NCBI RefSeq assembly: GCF_040412425.1 | Contig: NC_089762.1 | Location: 19,642,202 to 19,706,201, forward strand | Direction of reading: 5' to 3' | DNA: 64,000 nucleotides | Origin: Macrobrachium rosenbergii | Taxonomy: Eukaryota; Arthropoda; Malacostraca; Decapoda; Palaemonidae | In this document: in pieces, positions 22,113 to 34,328 of the stretch | Numbering within the stretch: position 1 is the first letter of the stretch | Layout: the number at the start of each line of letters is the position of its first letter | The notes under the pieces: model-generated | Database searches by the model: none | Told to the model about the DNA's origin: nothing | The model's input: only the letters and a program-made list of their open reading frames with translations | Program-made: the position numbers and the translations under genes

Positions 22113-25100
22113 AAGACTCACTGGTTGGAGGGAGGAATCTGAGTGAGTCTCCTGAACTGACTGGAGTTCTGCACACCCCTTGGTCCTTTACATTAGGAAG
22201 ACTACTCTCCTGAACTGACTGGAGTTCTGCACCTGGGTTACCCTCCTGGTCGAAAGAGCGAGGAGGGGAGTACCGTGCCTCTGACATATTGGTCGGAGTG
22301 TAGGAACTGCAAAATCAAATGTCAGATACTGGACCTTTCGCATGAGTGAGGAAACGTAACTTCTACGAAATAGGCTGGAAGGATCTAGAGTCGGAGGCAG
22401 TAAAGAAAAGCTGAGATAGGGTTCCCTTATTGCCAGTCTCTCCTTCCTCCCCTTGCTAGAGAAAGGAGCGGAATTGCTCCTATGATTCTATAAGAAAAAT
22501 AGAACAGGAGCTCGATGTGTAGTCTTACCGCATCAGTGCCAGTTCCAGCAGCTATTGGTTCGAGTCCTATTCTCATCGCTGAGGAGGAGAAGTTGGAGAA
22601 CGGGGAAGGAGGAGGAAGAGAGGGCAGTCACTCTTGGAACCCTTCTCACTTCCAGAACCAACGCCTTAGCGAGATGCTACTCGTCCTCTTAAAGGAGCTG
22701 GGTAAGACAACACAACTTGTTGAGCAGCCACCACAGAGCCAAGGAAAAAGAGTTTCAAGGGCCTGTGGGCAACACCGAAGGAAGAAGACAAGAGTGTGGT
22801 CTAAGAGACCACGTCTTGCTTCCAGACCGACAGAAGCTTCCGGAATGCGAGGGATGGACCAAGCCATCGACTTCGTGAGCTCTCGGGTGAAAGGTACCGG
22901 TATTGTCAGCTGCCAAAAACCTCCTTTGATCGCTTCACGAAGTCAGGAGGAAGATGTGTTCTTAGACACTTCTTCCTTGGGAGAGACAGTACTAGCAAAA
23001 ACGTTGACAACATCCAGGTTAGGAATGTCGAGCCTTTCAGAAAGTACCACAGCTCCCAATAGGACAAAGTAACGAATGATCTGGATCATCGACACAAAGT
23101 CCAAGGAGGAGGGGAACAAGAGGGGCTCGAACCCAACAGTTGATGCCAATGGATTCGGAGTCCACCTACGACATCCGAGAAGGAGTTGAGGTATGATCCC
23201 CATCCCTGTTCTTCCATCTTCTACACCAAGGCCAGGGTAAGATGAGAGATGGTCCTAAGAGGGCATATCTCTATCCGACGACTCTCGTAGGGCGCGTGCA
23301 GAGCACGGACAGGAACTCTAAAATGAGAGTCACATGCCACCCAGGAAACAGTTCCCTGGGAGAGCACGACTGAAGAAGCTTCTTGTCCGTAGCTAACTCT
23401 CGACTGAGGAGACGAAGGCTACTTCAGATAGAAGACTAGGTCGCAAGGGCCTACGTTCTTCACAAATGAAAGGGAGAGAAGTTACCCTCAGCGGAGAAGA
23501 CGAGGAAATCCAGACTTGACAAACGACTCTGACCCGAGAAGAAGTTCCGACAACGACACCACCAGCGAAGACGGATCCAGTCCCTGGGACAGTGTTGCAG
23601 AGGACTTCAAGAGATATCCAGCTATATCCGTTATCGCTCGGCGAGAAAGCCTGTGCTTGCAAGGAAAGCTGGAAAGTCTTCCAGTCCTGAACACACAGGG
23701 ATGTACTGCCTCAAGAACTGCTTCTTGTGTAGCTGCTACAGGAGGTTGGGTCAAGCGGAATTCTTCTCGATGCCTCGGCAATCAGGTCGGATGAAGGCGA
23801 AGTCTTCAAGTATTTGTCTGTAACTTGGGGTGAGCAATGTTTGTGAACCCCTAGCGAAGCAGACAAATACGGAGGGGAAAAAACGTCAATATCGAGTTTT
23901 CACCAAAAAGACAGCATGCCTCAATGGCGTGGCCCCTGGTCTGGTATGAAAGAGCGAGAAAAAAACTACCGACTTGTGTGCAGGGAGGCAACAGAAGGAC
24001 AGCAGGGATTTCTCAGTCCAGCAGTCTCTGCATGAATCTTCGTGAAGAAAGAGTGAGCAGCATGTTCCGTCCCGATCACTCAAACCCGAGGCCAGGCTTG
24101 CCTACCAATACATCCCCACCAGGAATGCATCTGGTTAATTGAGCTGTCGAGTGTGCAATAGAACAACACTCGAGTACCTGCAAATGTCGAGATGAAATAG
24201 GAGGAAAAAACGATTGTCTCTTGTTTGTCGACAAATGCCACTACAGTACTGTGGTTTTGTTGTTCAACGAAACCAGTGAGTGCCGCAAAACCCATCCTGA
24301 ATTCTCGGATGGCCAAAAGGCTGCCCTGAGCCCAGGACGGTGATGAGAAGGTACTAATCGTCTCGGTCACACAAATTCAAGACAAGGTCTTACCAGTGTG
24401 AGCCTATTCCTCAATCCGTAAATCCGTAAGTAGACACAAGATGTGAGGTGAATATGCAAGCATATTCGAAGGTTCCTTCAATCAAGCATTAGCCTAACTC
24501 TTTCCTCATACATCGAAGAGGAAAGAACGGAGGAAAGGAAGCAGACTTCCATTCTCCACCATGGGGAAGCTTCTGCAAGATGACAGAGTACCGAGGCAAT
24601 TAGCTCTAGCTGGCTGGCATTTCCCGAATCGGGAGCACGGGAGAGGTGGCGGGATGGAAGTTCGATGGAAAGAATTGCCGAGACCTAAGGGAAATAGATA
24701 CTTCTCCTGAAGGAATCCATTCCCAGGTCTCGACAATGTCGCTACCAGTTCCAGAGACTCGATAAGTATCATTTTGTCCAGGCATCAGCAGTTGCAATCT
24801 TCTTCTGAAGCCTAGGACTTCTTAGCTAAGGAGTTGAGGGGGGCTGGCTTGAACTCAAGGTTGAGTTGAGATGACTAAGACCCAAAGTTCTTGGCCATTG
24901 TCCAAAGGACAAGTCAGTGTCCTGGTTCGAACCTTGATTACCGGGGTATCTGGCAAATCTTTGAAACAGAAAGGCAGAACCAAGTAAAGGTTCGTTCCCA
25001 AGGGTCGAGCCAACTCGACTTACGAAAATCGAGATCCGAATGGGACAAAGTCCTTCTTCTTAGCACCAGAATTGCCCAAAAAACTGCAGTCGGCAAGACC

Positions 25101-26050
25101 CTCCAAGGCAAGAAGAATTCATATTCTGTCGAGGCAGGGGTGGATGCTTGGTGTCTTGACCTGAATTAACTCCTTCGAAGAAAAGAATTCATCAGGTCAA
25201 GAACGATCTCGGAAGCCAGGACCTTGACACTCTCAGCCCCTCGGAAACTGCAAGGGGTGCGAGTGATGAAGGTTATTCATTGGGGGAGCCGCGGTCCTCT
25301 CCCAGGGATCCTCGCACCAACGAATCGGCGCGAAGTTCTCCGAAAACACGGGGGCAATCGTAACTTGAAGAGGAAGACCCTCGCTGTTTCTGATGCGTGA
25401 AACTCCTGTACCTCTCCCCTTGGAGGGAGACCTTGACAGATCCCATGAAACCCTCCTTGGCTACCTGGTTATAATACGAGAGAATCGGGAGACCGATACC
25501 CAAAGCACGCCAGGCAGCCGAACTCCGAAGAAAATTTTGTCGGAGCTCTCTCTGTCCGTCTCGCACCTCTCGGAACAACCGAGAGGAGAAGAGAACAGGT
25601 GAGGAGAAAAGAGTATCCCTACCTGTCCTGCCAGTAAGATAAGCAGGAGAGGCGGACCGTGAGCGATAATCAACCGAAGGAGATTACTGCCACACGGGGA
25701 AAGAAGAGCACTTGTGCCGTGGCAAAGCGCTTTTCTGGGAAGAGCAAAAAGTTCACTCGAACAAAGCCGAGAACCCAAATTGGAAAAAACTGAGTAGGGC
25801 CGAGCCGAGCTGATCACGCGAACGCGATCCAGCTGGCTGGTATGCGGCGGACTGGGAGGCAGGCGGGGCGAGCCGAGCCGAGCCAGTCTCGTAAGTGCGA
25901 CCGGGGGCCGGGCTGAGCCGATTGCCTGAACACAAAGGGGAATTCTGTGTCTGCTATCTTGCATGCTCGAACCCTAAAGTTCAAGACACAAGAATGAAGC
26001 CCAGCCGAGCAACTGAAACAGCTGGCGGGCAGTAACGATAAACCTGGCGT
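22113..26050. other. Interior of the DIRS-like element, left part
   Basis: Open frames of up to 185 codons (22515-23072 plus; 25461-25964 minus) have no known domain, signal or repeat of protein type. Composition is GC-richer than the surrounding introns. I take the open frames as a consequence of composition. Confidence 0.4.
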
Positions 26051-26058
26051 TTTGGCAC

Positions 26059-26153
26059 CCAGACACCTGGGTGTCCCAGCAACCAGACACCTGGGTGTCC
26101 TGGCAACCAGACACCTGGGTGTCCTGGCAACCAGACACCTGGGTGTCTCGGCA
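26059..26153. repeat. 24-base minisatellite, four units
   Basis: Unit CCAGACACCTGGGTGTCCTGGCAA or close variants, four times in a row. Each unit contains the palindrome GACACCTGGGTGTC, so the array can form cruciforms. It lies in the interior of the DIRS-like element. Confidence 0.92.
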
Positions 26154-26336
26154 CTTTCTCTTGTCCTGTGCCTCTCGTAAAGAAAGCACTTGTGATTCAT
26201 AGAATTCGAGCTATCCACGAGACTTCCAAAAATCGGGAGCGGCTGCTTGTTTCCTAATAGATCGAAAGAGCCAAGCACAGAACCGGTCTTAGACACAGAC
26301 TTCCAAGACTGGCAACGAGGGCGTGGCCTCGAGAGG

Positions 26337-26905
26337 CCGTGCTCTCGTGGCCCCCGAAACACAAGATCCCACAGGAGAATGCGAATCGGTTCCTGCCTGA
26401 GGGCGGGAAGAGCCAACGAGAGAAACTTGTCTCCCGGAAGAGAGTCAGTCCCTTAGAAGTCCCGCAGGACTCCCTGCTTCTTCTGATGTTTGAACCAACA
26501 GGATCAAGACACCAGGCTGGGAACCCAACCGAGCACTGGCAAACACTCGGGGAGCACTTGCGGTGCTGGCAGGAAGAGGAGCCGAGACACCCGGGGGCCT
26601 CGGCCCTTTCTCTCACAATGCTCCCGAACTGGGCCGAGGAAAATCTCTCCAGACCAGATCGGGATACTCGATATTCCATAGAATCTCGAGCACTCGGAGC
26701 AGCCCGCGAACGAGCGCCCGAAGCAGCCCCCTTCTTAGAGGTGGAACCTCTAAGACTCGGGAACGGGATCACAAACTGAGGTCTGCGTGCCCGCGGCTTC
26801 CAAAACACAAAACCCAGGGCTATGCGAATCGGTTTCCTAACCCGAAGGTCGGGAAGAGCCAACAAGAGACTTACTGCCTCCTCGGAAGGAGGCAGTCCCT
26901 AGATG
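26337..26905. repeat. Two diverged long repeat units, spacing about 448 bases
   Basis: The block from about 26345 (CCCGAAACACAAGATCCC ... GCGAATCGGTT ... GGGAAGAGCCAACGAGAGA) recurs from about 26793 (TCCAAAACACAAAACCC ... GCGAATCGGTT ... GGGAAGAGCCAACAAGAGA). The tandem structure lies in the interior of the DIRS-like element. Confidence 0.75.
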
Positions 26906-27059
26906 TCCAAGGGCATTAAGGGGAAGAAGCAGCATTCCTCTCCTTCGGCCGACGGAGGTCTGTCCAATTCTCAGGACCCCATTGGACCTCGGGAGAGGAA
27001 AGGAAGATGCAGCAAAAGACGAAATCGAAGATAAGATGAAGAAGACGGCGGCTACTTCC

Positions 27060-27660
27060 ACAGGGTGGTTTCCTTCACCTCCACTCCGACATCTTCTACA
27101 GGATGGTGGACACGAAACATCGTAACCTCCAGGGTAGTCCGGCAGGAACACAACGGACGCAGCCAGGACACCACCACCAGGAGAAGTAGCAGGCATGATC
27201 AGGACAGCCGATGCAGGAGCTACGGCAGCGGTTCGGAAGGCAGGAGCTACTGCAACGGCCAGGAACATCACCTCAACAGGACGACTTCCTACATCTTCAT
27301 GCCGACATCTTCTACAGGATGGGGCAGCTGGTAGGAACGCAACGGAAGCAGCCCTGGGCACGACCACCAGAAGCGGCAGGAATGATCAGGACAGCCGATG
27401 CAGGAGCTATGGCACAGGTTCAGAGGGCAGGAGCTAGTGCAATGGCCAGGAACATCACTTCCTCAAGGCGACTTCCTTCGCTTTCACGCTAACATCTTCT
27501 ACAGAATGGCAAACATCGTAACCTCCAGGGCCGCTGGCAGGAACACAATGGAAGCGGCCCCAGGCACAACCACTAGGAGAAGTAGCGGGCACGATCAGGA
27601 CATCCAATGCAGGAGCTACGTTAGCGGTTCGGAAGGCAGGAGCTAATGCAACGGACAGAA
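27060..27660. repeat. Three tandem units of about 190-216 bases
   Basis: CATCTTCTACAGGATGG starts near 27089, 27305 and (as CATCTTCTACAGAATGG) 27492. Each unit also carries CATGATCAGGACAGCCGATGCAGGAGCTA-type and GGCAGGAGCTA blocks with GGCCAGGAACATCA. Open frames across it are by-products. Confidence 0.82.
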
Positions 27661-28740
27661 ATGTCATTTGAAAGTCACCAGCAGCGACAGGAACGATCAG
27701 GGCGGCTGCGGCAGGAGACCAGGAAGAGCAGCCCAGAGACTGTCGTCGAGTTGACAAGAGCATAACACAGGGAACAGCAGGAGCAGATGGACCACAGATA
27801 CGCAGGAGGCATTGCAACAGCATACAAGAAAACCAGCAATGACAGCGATCGATCCACATCGGTGGGAACAGAGTCAGAGCGATCCTGACGTGGAAATATG
27901 TCATCTAATCAGGTATTGTGGTCGATCCCGAAGCAGCACTGAATGAATGTTGAGATTGCTTCATGCGAGATATCCTTCGATATATCCAGCCAACTACTGC
28001 TGTGTCTGCGATGCTCACTGTCAACCTGAAAGAAAAGCAAAGATGATTAGTAGAGGGAGGCTCCTCCCACTACAAGGGGAACTGCCCTACGCAGCGGGAG
28101 GAGGTACTCTAGACGAGGTCACCTGATCGCTCCCCGCCCCTGGTCTTCGCCCGACGAGCGAGCGAAGAGGACAAAGGAGAGAGATCTACTAAAGGGGAGA
28201 AGGAAGAACCTACGGAAAGAGGAAAAATGACGGAGGGGAGGCCACCAAGGGCGCCGTGGAAGCGGAACTTATCGACAATGCCCGCAGCCTTCAACTTGGC
28301 CCGTAATTCTCTAAGCGCAGGTAGCGAGCAACACTCAGCATAAGTAGGAAGGAATTAGTGATGTCCCTTATACACGGAGGGCGGAAGCCCAAGAAGGGAA
28401 CGAACTCTTACGTTCCGATGAATGTAGGGGAGTGAAGATATTACGTCCCAAACTAAATCTCCGAAAGTACAAGGGCGCCTTCAGTATTTACGTAAAGGGC
28501 TGCTGGAAGAGAAGCATTACCACTTGGTTACGCTACTCCAATTACGCCCTTGGCCGTCAAACCCAAGACACAAGCAAGGAACGACGGCTTATGCAAGGTT
28601 ATCACAAATCGTGGGTTTGTATTAATAAATATCAAACACACGTATATATAAGCAAAAATACAGAAAGATCCCACTGGGATAATAAGAGCTTAACGACAGT
28701 CAGGCGGAGAGAACGAAAACACGTCAGCAACGCATGACGG

Positions 28741-28900
28741 CCGAAAGCAAACTGGAATGTTTACATCCAGGCAGGCGGGTATCCCCGCCTACCTGGCTGT
28801 AGTTACTGCCTAACCAACTTGCTCAAGAGTTTAACGGCCGTTTCCAGCCTACGCCTGAAAGTAATTCCTAATGTAAAGGACCGAGGGTTTGTATATTGTG
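28741..28900. repeat. Inverted terminal repeat of the DIRS-like element, right
   Basis: Inverted partner of 21752-21931. It begins CCGAAAGCAAAC and runs to GGTTTGTATA. Confidence 0.78.
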
Positions 28901-28913
28901 TCGGAACAAAGGA

Positions 28914-29164
28914 ACTATACTAACCTAACCTAACTTAGTAGGCTGTGTTACTTAGTTTGGGGCAGAGAGCACTCTTGATCCCTTCCTATCCCTACTTTTC
29001 CTCTAACTGCAGTTTGCCTCTAGTACACATGCTTAAGTTGGTGTTCCTCAATTTGGAGTTCATATTGTACCATAGTTGTTGGATATGTATCTCTACGACC
29101 GTGTCTCTCCCTTTGTCCCCATTTTCCTCAATTAGCCACTCTCCTTTTCATCAAAAGTTCCCCT
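28914..29164. other. Spacer between DIRS-like element and outer right arm
   Basis: About 250 bases starting with CTAACCTAACCTAACTTAG. No feature is recognised. The matching spacer on the left side is only about 60 bases, so the two flanks are not symmetric. Confidence 0.5.
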
Positions 29165-29400
29165 ATAACACTGCGCATGCGCGATAGCATTCAAGGATGG
29201 CCAGCATACAATAACATATCAGTTCTCTCTCCCCGTGGTGTACCCCACCCGAAACACCGCATTCTCAAGGGGTCCCTTACTTTGTTGGGTGGAGTTCTGA
29301 GTTTAATTATAGGTTAATTACAGTTGACTGCCAAAAAATAACGGTATATTCTTGATAAGCAACCAAAATACTATAGAAAAGGTCGAATTCCAGGTTAATT
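29165..29400 (-). repeat. Outer inverted repeat, right arm
   Basis: Reverse-complement partner of 21440-21660, including CAGCATAC-AATAACATATCAG, CTCTCTCCCCGTGGTGTACC and GACTGCCAAAAAATAACGG. It contains a GCGCATGCGC palindrome near 29173 that has only a partial counterpart (ACATGCGC) on the left. Confidence 0.75.
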
Positions 29401-31003
<1,603 letters not shown>

Positions 31004-31299
31004 GTTGACCTTAGTGATACTTTCCAGTACAGCTTCCTATCAATAAGCAATTGCACCTTTACCTTGGTGAAATTTGCCACGTTTGCCTTCTGCTGTACCT
31101 CAACAGCAGCCCTTTTCAAGTCATTGCTCGTATTACTTTAATATCTGGTATTCAACACACACCACCAGCTATTTTTTTCTTTAGTCTTCTGCTGGTTCTT
31201 CTAAAGAATGGTTTAGAATTCAACCCATCACGTAAATATGCCAAGCAAATTACCCGTTTGTTGAATCCTATTTTCTTTTTTCAAGTTTTCCTATAATCA

Positions 31300-32080
31300 G
31301 GCAACTAATGTAAATATACCGTAGTTGATCCATTGCATCCTGACGTCATAACGTTTGCTTTATTGATTCTTTTCCATCCTATATTTTTGTAGATATTATT
31401 TATCATCAGTGTCGACCTTAGTTGCTCATTTATTACTTGTGAACATAGTCTATATTTAATCATGACTTATGTTAGTTTTTTCTGCTTTTTGAAAGTCTCC
31501 CTACATATCAAATGAGAGTTTTTTTCCTTCAATGAATCTTCTGATTAAGGTTCTATGATATACAAATGATCTAATCCTCTTCTTTGTTGTATAAATCCTA
31601 CTTGTACTTGATAGGTTTGTAATGAGTCTATTGGTATTTTATACCCTTGTTTACACATTTTGTCTAGTATCTTAAGAGCTAATGTAATATTTTTTTGTTG
31701 TCAGTTTTTTTTATGTTTTCTTGTGCATTCCCAGTTTTTCGTGTACCACGGACACGTTCTGCTGATTCTTTTGTTAGCACAGTATTAGGGATCCCTAGAA
31801 ACAATTTAAAAGCAATGGCTTTAGCCCATCTGAATCTGGTATTTTATTCAGTCAGTTTTTAACATTTGTTCCGTTATGCTCATTTCTTCCTTGGATTTTG
31901 TTTATTCAAGCTGAATGCTATCATCATATGATCTTGCATAGCACCAAAGAAGAACCTGTGATATACATTCGGTTTTAAAATATCCTCCGCGTTATTCACG
32001 TATTTCTCTATAATATTCTCATTCCACATTTTCTTGATTTTGTTCTCTGCATACGTCAAAATTTGTGTTAAATATCTTTC
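31300..32080 (-). pseudogene. LINE reverse transcriptase remnant, N-terminal part
   Basis: Read on the minus strand, several frames together recall the front half of a non-LTR reverse transcriptase. In order: MWNENIIEKYVNN; then IPDSDGLKPLLL in place of the usual K-x-PG-x-DG-x block (near 31850); then QVGFIQQRRGLDHLYII in place of the usual GFR-x-x-R-x-x-x-D box (near 31600). Stops and shifts are numerous and no catalytic DD box was found. The resemblance is to the family's general pattern; the clade cannot be named. Confidence 0.45.
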
Positions 32081-32098
32081 TCATCTATTGGTCATTTT

Positions 32099-32099
<1 letters not shown>

Positions 32100-32193
<94 letters not shown>
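32100..32193. repeat. (TA)n microsatellite
   Basis: 94 bases of TA between the two LINE remnants. Confidence 0.97.
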
Positions 32194-32196
<3 letters not shown>

Positions 32197-32439
32197 CCCT
32201 AATGTGGGTGGGTTCTGAGAAAATGAATATACTACAATATTCATAAATTACTGAATCGTAGAAGAGCCCGTGCAGAAGACTTCCAAAACACTAGCTGCTT
32301 CCTACACCTAAACAGGAGGCTTACCAGCAGCACATCAACATCCTGCACAGACTATGACATTCAGCCCTGCTTTACACACACACACACTCTCTCTCTCTCC
32401 CTCGCTTCCTGGATATTGAAGACTCTCCTTCCAAAACTT

Positions 32440-32850
32440 TTGCCACTCCATCTATCCGTTTCTGTTCAAGTCTTGCTCACCTTCTTCCTTCCAACATTTC
32501 TGAATTTTATATGCTTTTCACCAGTCTATGGTCCTTCACACTTTCCATATGACTGAATTAACTCAAAATACTCTGAATCATCCTTCATCTATGCTAACCT
32601 CGTTACCCCTCATTCTGTGTATTCCACATTTCTCAACTTTTTAATTCCTCTTGTACCAAAATTATTACATGACATAATCAATTCGTCTCTATAGCTTCCA
32701 CCTTCTTTCTTTCATTTACATTCAACATAAACACTTCTCTTCCATAGAGGAGTGTTGGTTCAACAAGCTCTTCATTCTCTTCTCGCTGAGCATTCTATGA
32801 TTTTCTGGCCTTTTTTCTGTTTCTATCTGCTATAATTTCTTTCATTTGCC
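32440..32850 (-). pseudogene. LINE reverse transcriptase remnant, C-terminal part
   Basis: On the minus strand, LLYGREVFMLNVNERKKVEAIE matches the usual LLYGSETW-x-L-x-x-x-x-x-x-KI-x-x-FE segment after the LINE palm. It is followed by remains of the WFGHVERM-x-x-x-RL-x-K segment (FSHMESVKDHRLVKSI) and of RRRWIDGV (KRIDGVAKV). Frames are broken. It lies upstream (minus sense) of the N-terminal remnant at 31300-32080, so the two cannot be one colinear copy. Confidence 0.6.
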
Positions 32851-33049
32851 CTTAGTAAAAATTCCCTGAAACTTCAAGAGGAGCCATAGGTATAAGTGAC
32901 TCGGCCAGCACATTTACTTCTATGGCCAAGAGAACGTTTTCAGTATATTTAATCTATTGTTTTAACATTCAAAACTTATTAAATCTCGTTAATCACTTGG
33001 AAAGACGAACTCAACTACTCTGAGGTCACGGAAATTTATTTAAATTAAA
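32851..33049. other. Short non-coding stretch before the candidate small gene
   Basis: No feature seen. If the ATG at 33050 is real, the promoter would lie here. Confidence 0.4.
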
Positions 33050-33266
33050 ATGGCGGAGTGGAGCGAACTAAAGAAAAGCACCCAAAATATTGACTCCGGG
33101 TTGAGCCAGATCACAAGTAAACTTTTAATGATTAGATAGAAACCGACTTAATTCTAATCAATTTCAGTATTTATTAACATTATTTAAATCTTACTTTCTA
33201 GGAGATAAAACAGACAACGACAGCGAATCGACATTGATAACTTTTAAAGAAAACTTGATAAAATAA
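33050..33266 (+). CDS. Candidate two-exon microgene (43 residues)
   Basis: ATG at 33050 lies in TAAAATGGCGGAG, similar to the short-leader initiator motif (TISU/YY1 type, ATGGCGGC core). Exon 1 is 33050-33116 and exon 2 is 33202-33266, joined by an 85-base intron with GTAAAC donor and a T-rich TTTCTAG acceptor. The spliced frame is 43 codons and a stop (TAA at 33264). The predicted start is MAEWSELKKSTQNIDSG, a polar, helical-looking stretch that resembles a real protein N-terminus but that I cannot assign. The second exon is Asp/Ser/Thr-rich. It may be an isolated or degenerate first part of a longer gene, or chance. Confidence 0.3.
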
Positions 33267-33749
33267 TTTGCTCAGAGACAAAATTAACATCAGTTACACT
33301 AAAACAAAATTACATCCTGGTGAAAATCTTTAGCAATTCATTTGGCATTACTTTAAAAGTCAAATTCTATTTTCTACCTAAAGAGGTTAAGGCAAACAAT
33401 TGAAAACCAGATAATTTTCTGAGAAAACTCAATTTTCTGAATCTTCATTTATCTAAAATTTGAAATAATTCTGTCAAAATAACTACAGAGAACAAGAGAC
33501 TCGCCGTCCTACTTGACAAACAATGACAGCCGAGGCATGGAAAGGCTGGGACCAGTGGTCGGGAAGGGTACATGGCGAGAAATTTTCTGGTCGCTCCCTC
33601 ATGGCAGACAATTAAGGAGGCGTCTAACAGGCTGCCATATTTAGTGCCTGCTGCCTCCACCAACAATCCTACTGAGGTCAAAACCAAAGGGTGTTTTCTA
33701 ACTGATCAGGGTTTCTTTGAAAGGGAGTGTGCAGCACCCAGGACACTGT
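33267..33749. other. Non-coding stretch
   Basis: No known element. Open frames near 33445-33802 on both strands have no recognised motif. Confidence 0.45.
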
Positions 33750-34328
33750 TAAAATTTCATGTTTGTCTGACTTATGAGTGTTTAGTTACATTAGGTTTCT
33801 AGGAGGAATGAAAAGAAGAGGAAACAAATTTACACATTCTAAAGACGTACTTTTTTTTCTCAAGTATCTGTGCTTGCTCTTTTTTTGCTTATAATTTGCT
33901 TCCTCATACTCTTTCACGTCTGTGCTTGAGGCCTTTCTCTTCAATTTGTTAAATGTTCCTCTTTGGCTTACTTGTTCTAATTTTACATTATGAGTGACGT
34001 AAGAATTAATTTGTCATTGTCCAACTCCATCTTCGGACATTGACAAAGTAATTCTTACGTAATTCTTACGTCACTCATAATGTAAAATTAGAAGAAGTAA
34101 GCCGAAGAGGAATATTTAACAAACTGAAGAGAAAGGCCTCAAGCACAGACGTGAAAAGAGTATGAGGAAGCATATTATAAGCAAAAAAGAGCAAGTACAG
34201 ATATTTGAAAAAAAAGTTCATCTTTAGAATGTGTACATTCACACACCCCGATTTTTCCTCTTCTTTTCATTCCTTCTAGACACCTGATGTAACTAAACAC
34301 TCATAAGTCAGACAAACATGAAATTTTA
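33750..34328. repeat. Long inverted repeat (hairpin), arms about 280 bases
   Basis: Left arm from AAAATTTCATG (33751) to GACGTAAGAATTA (about 34012). The right arm from about 34050 runs back to CATGAAATTTTAG (34328). Paired blocks include GTTTGTCTGACTTATGAGTG, AGGAATGAAAAGAAGAG, CATACTCTTTTCACGTC-type, AGGCCTTTCTCTTCA and ACATTATGAGTGACGTAAG. The centre holds a smaller inverted pair, TTGTCATTGTCC / GGACATTGACAA. It could be a foldback transposon or an inverted duplication; transcripts would form double-stranded RNA. Confidence 0.85.

Larger units (their letters stand above)
21720..28913 (-). mobile_element. DIRS-like element (about 7.2 kb) without recognisable enzymes
   Basis: The ends show the DIRS plan. 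Long inverted repeats are at 21752-21931 and 28741-28900 (shared TCCTTTACATTAG, TTACTTTCAGGCGTAGGCTG, CGCCTGCCTGGATGTAAACATTC). Near the low-coordinate end, 22009-22112 holds inverted copies of both outer ends: GTTAGGAAAATACAATTTA is the inverse of the left end (about 21720-21758), and TTGGTCCTTTACATTAGG resembles the inverted right end. The interior 22113-28740 is GC-richer, full of minisatellites, and has no RT, RNase H or recombinase motif on either strand. The layout implies minus orientation, like the autonomous copy at 1255-7427, but the end sequences differ. It is probably a non-autonomous derivative of a different DIRS lineage. Confidence 0.65.

Noticed and set aside
26059..26153. Regular spacing resembling a CRISPR array
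   Set aside because: Units are contiguous minisatellite copies without unique spacers, in a eukaryotic intron-like context.
25461..26865. Minus-strand frames of 150-200 codons as genes in the GC-rich stretch
   Set aside because: They overlap each other and minisatellites, have no known domain, and are expected in stop-poor GC-rich sequence.
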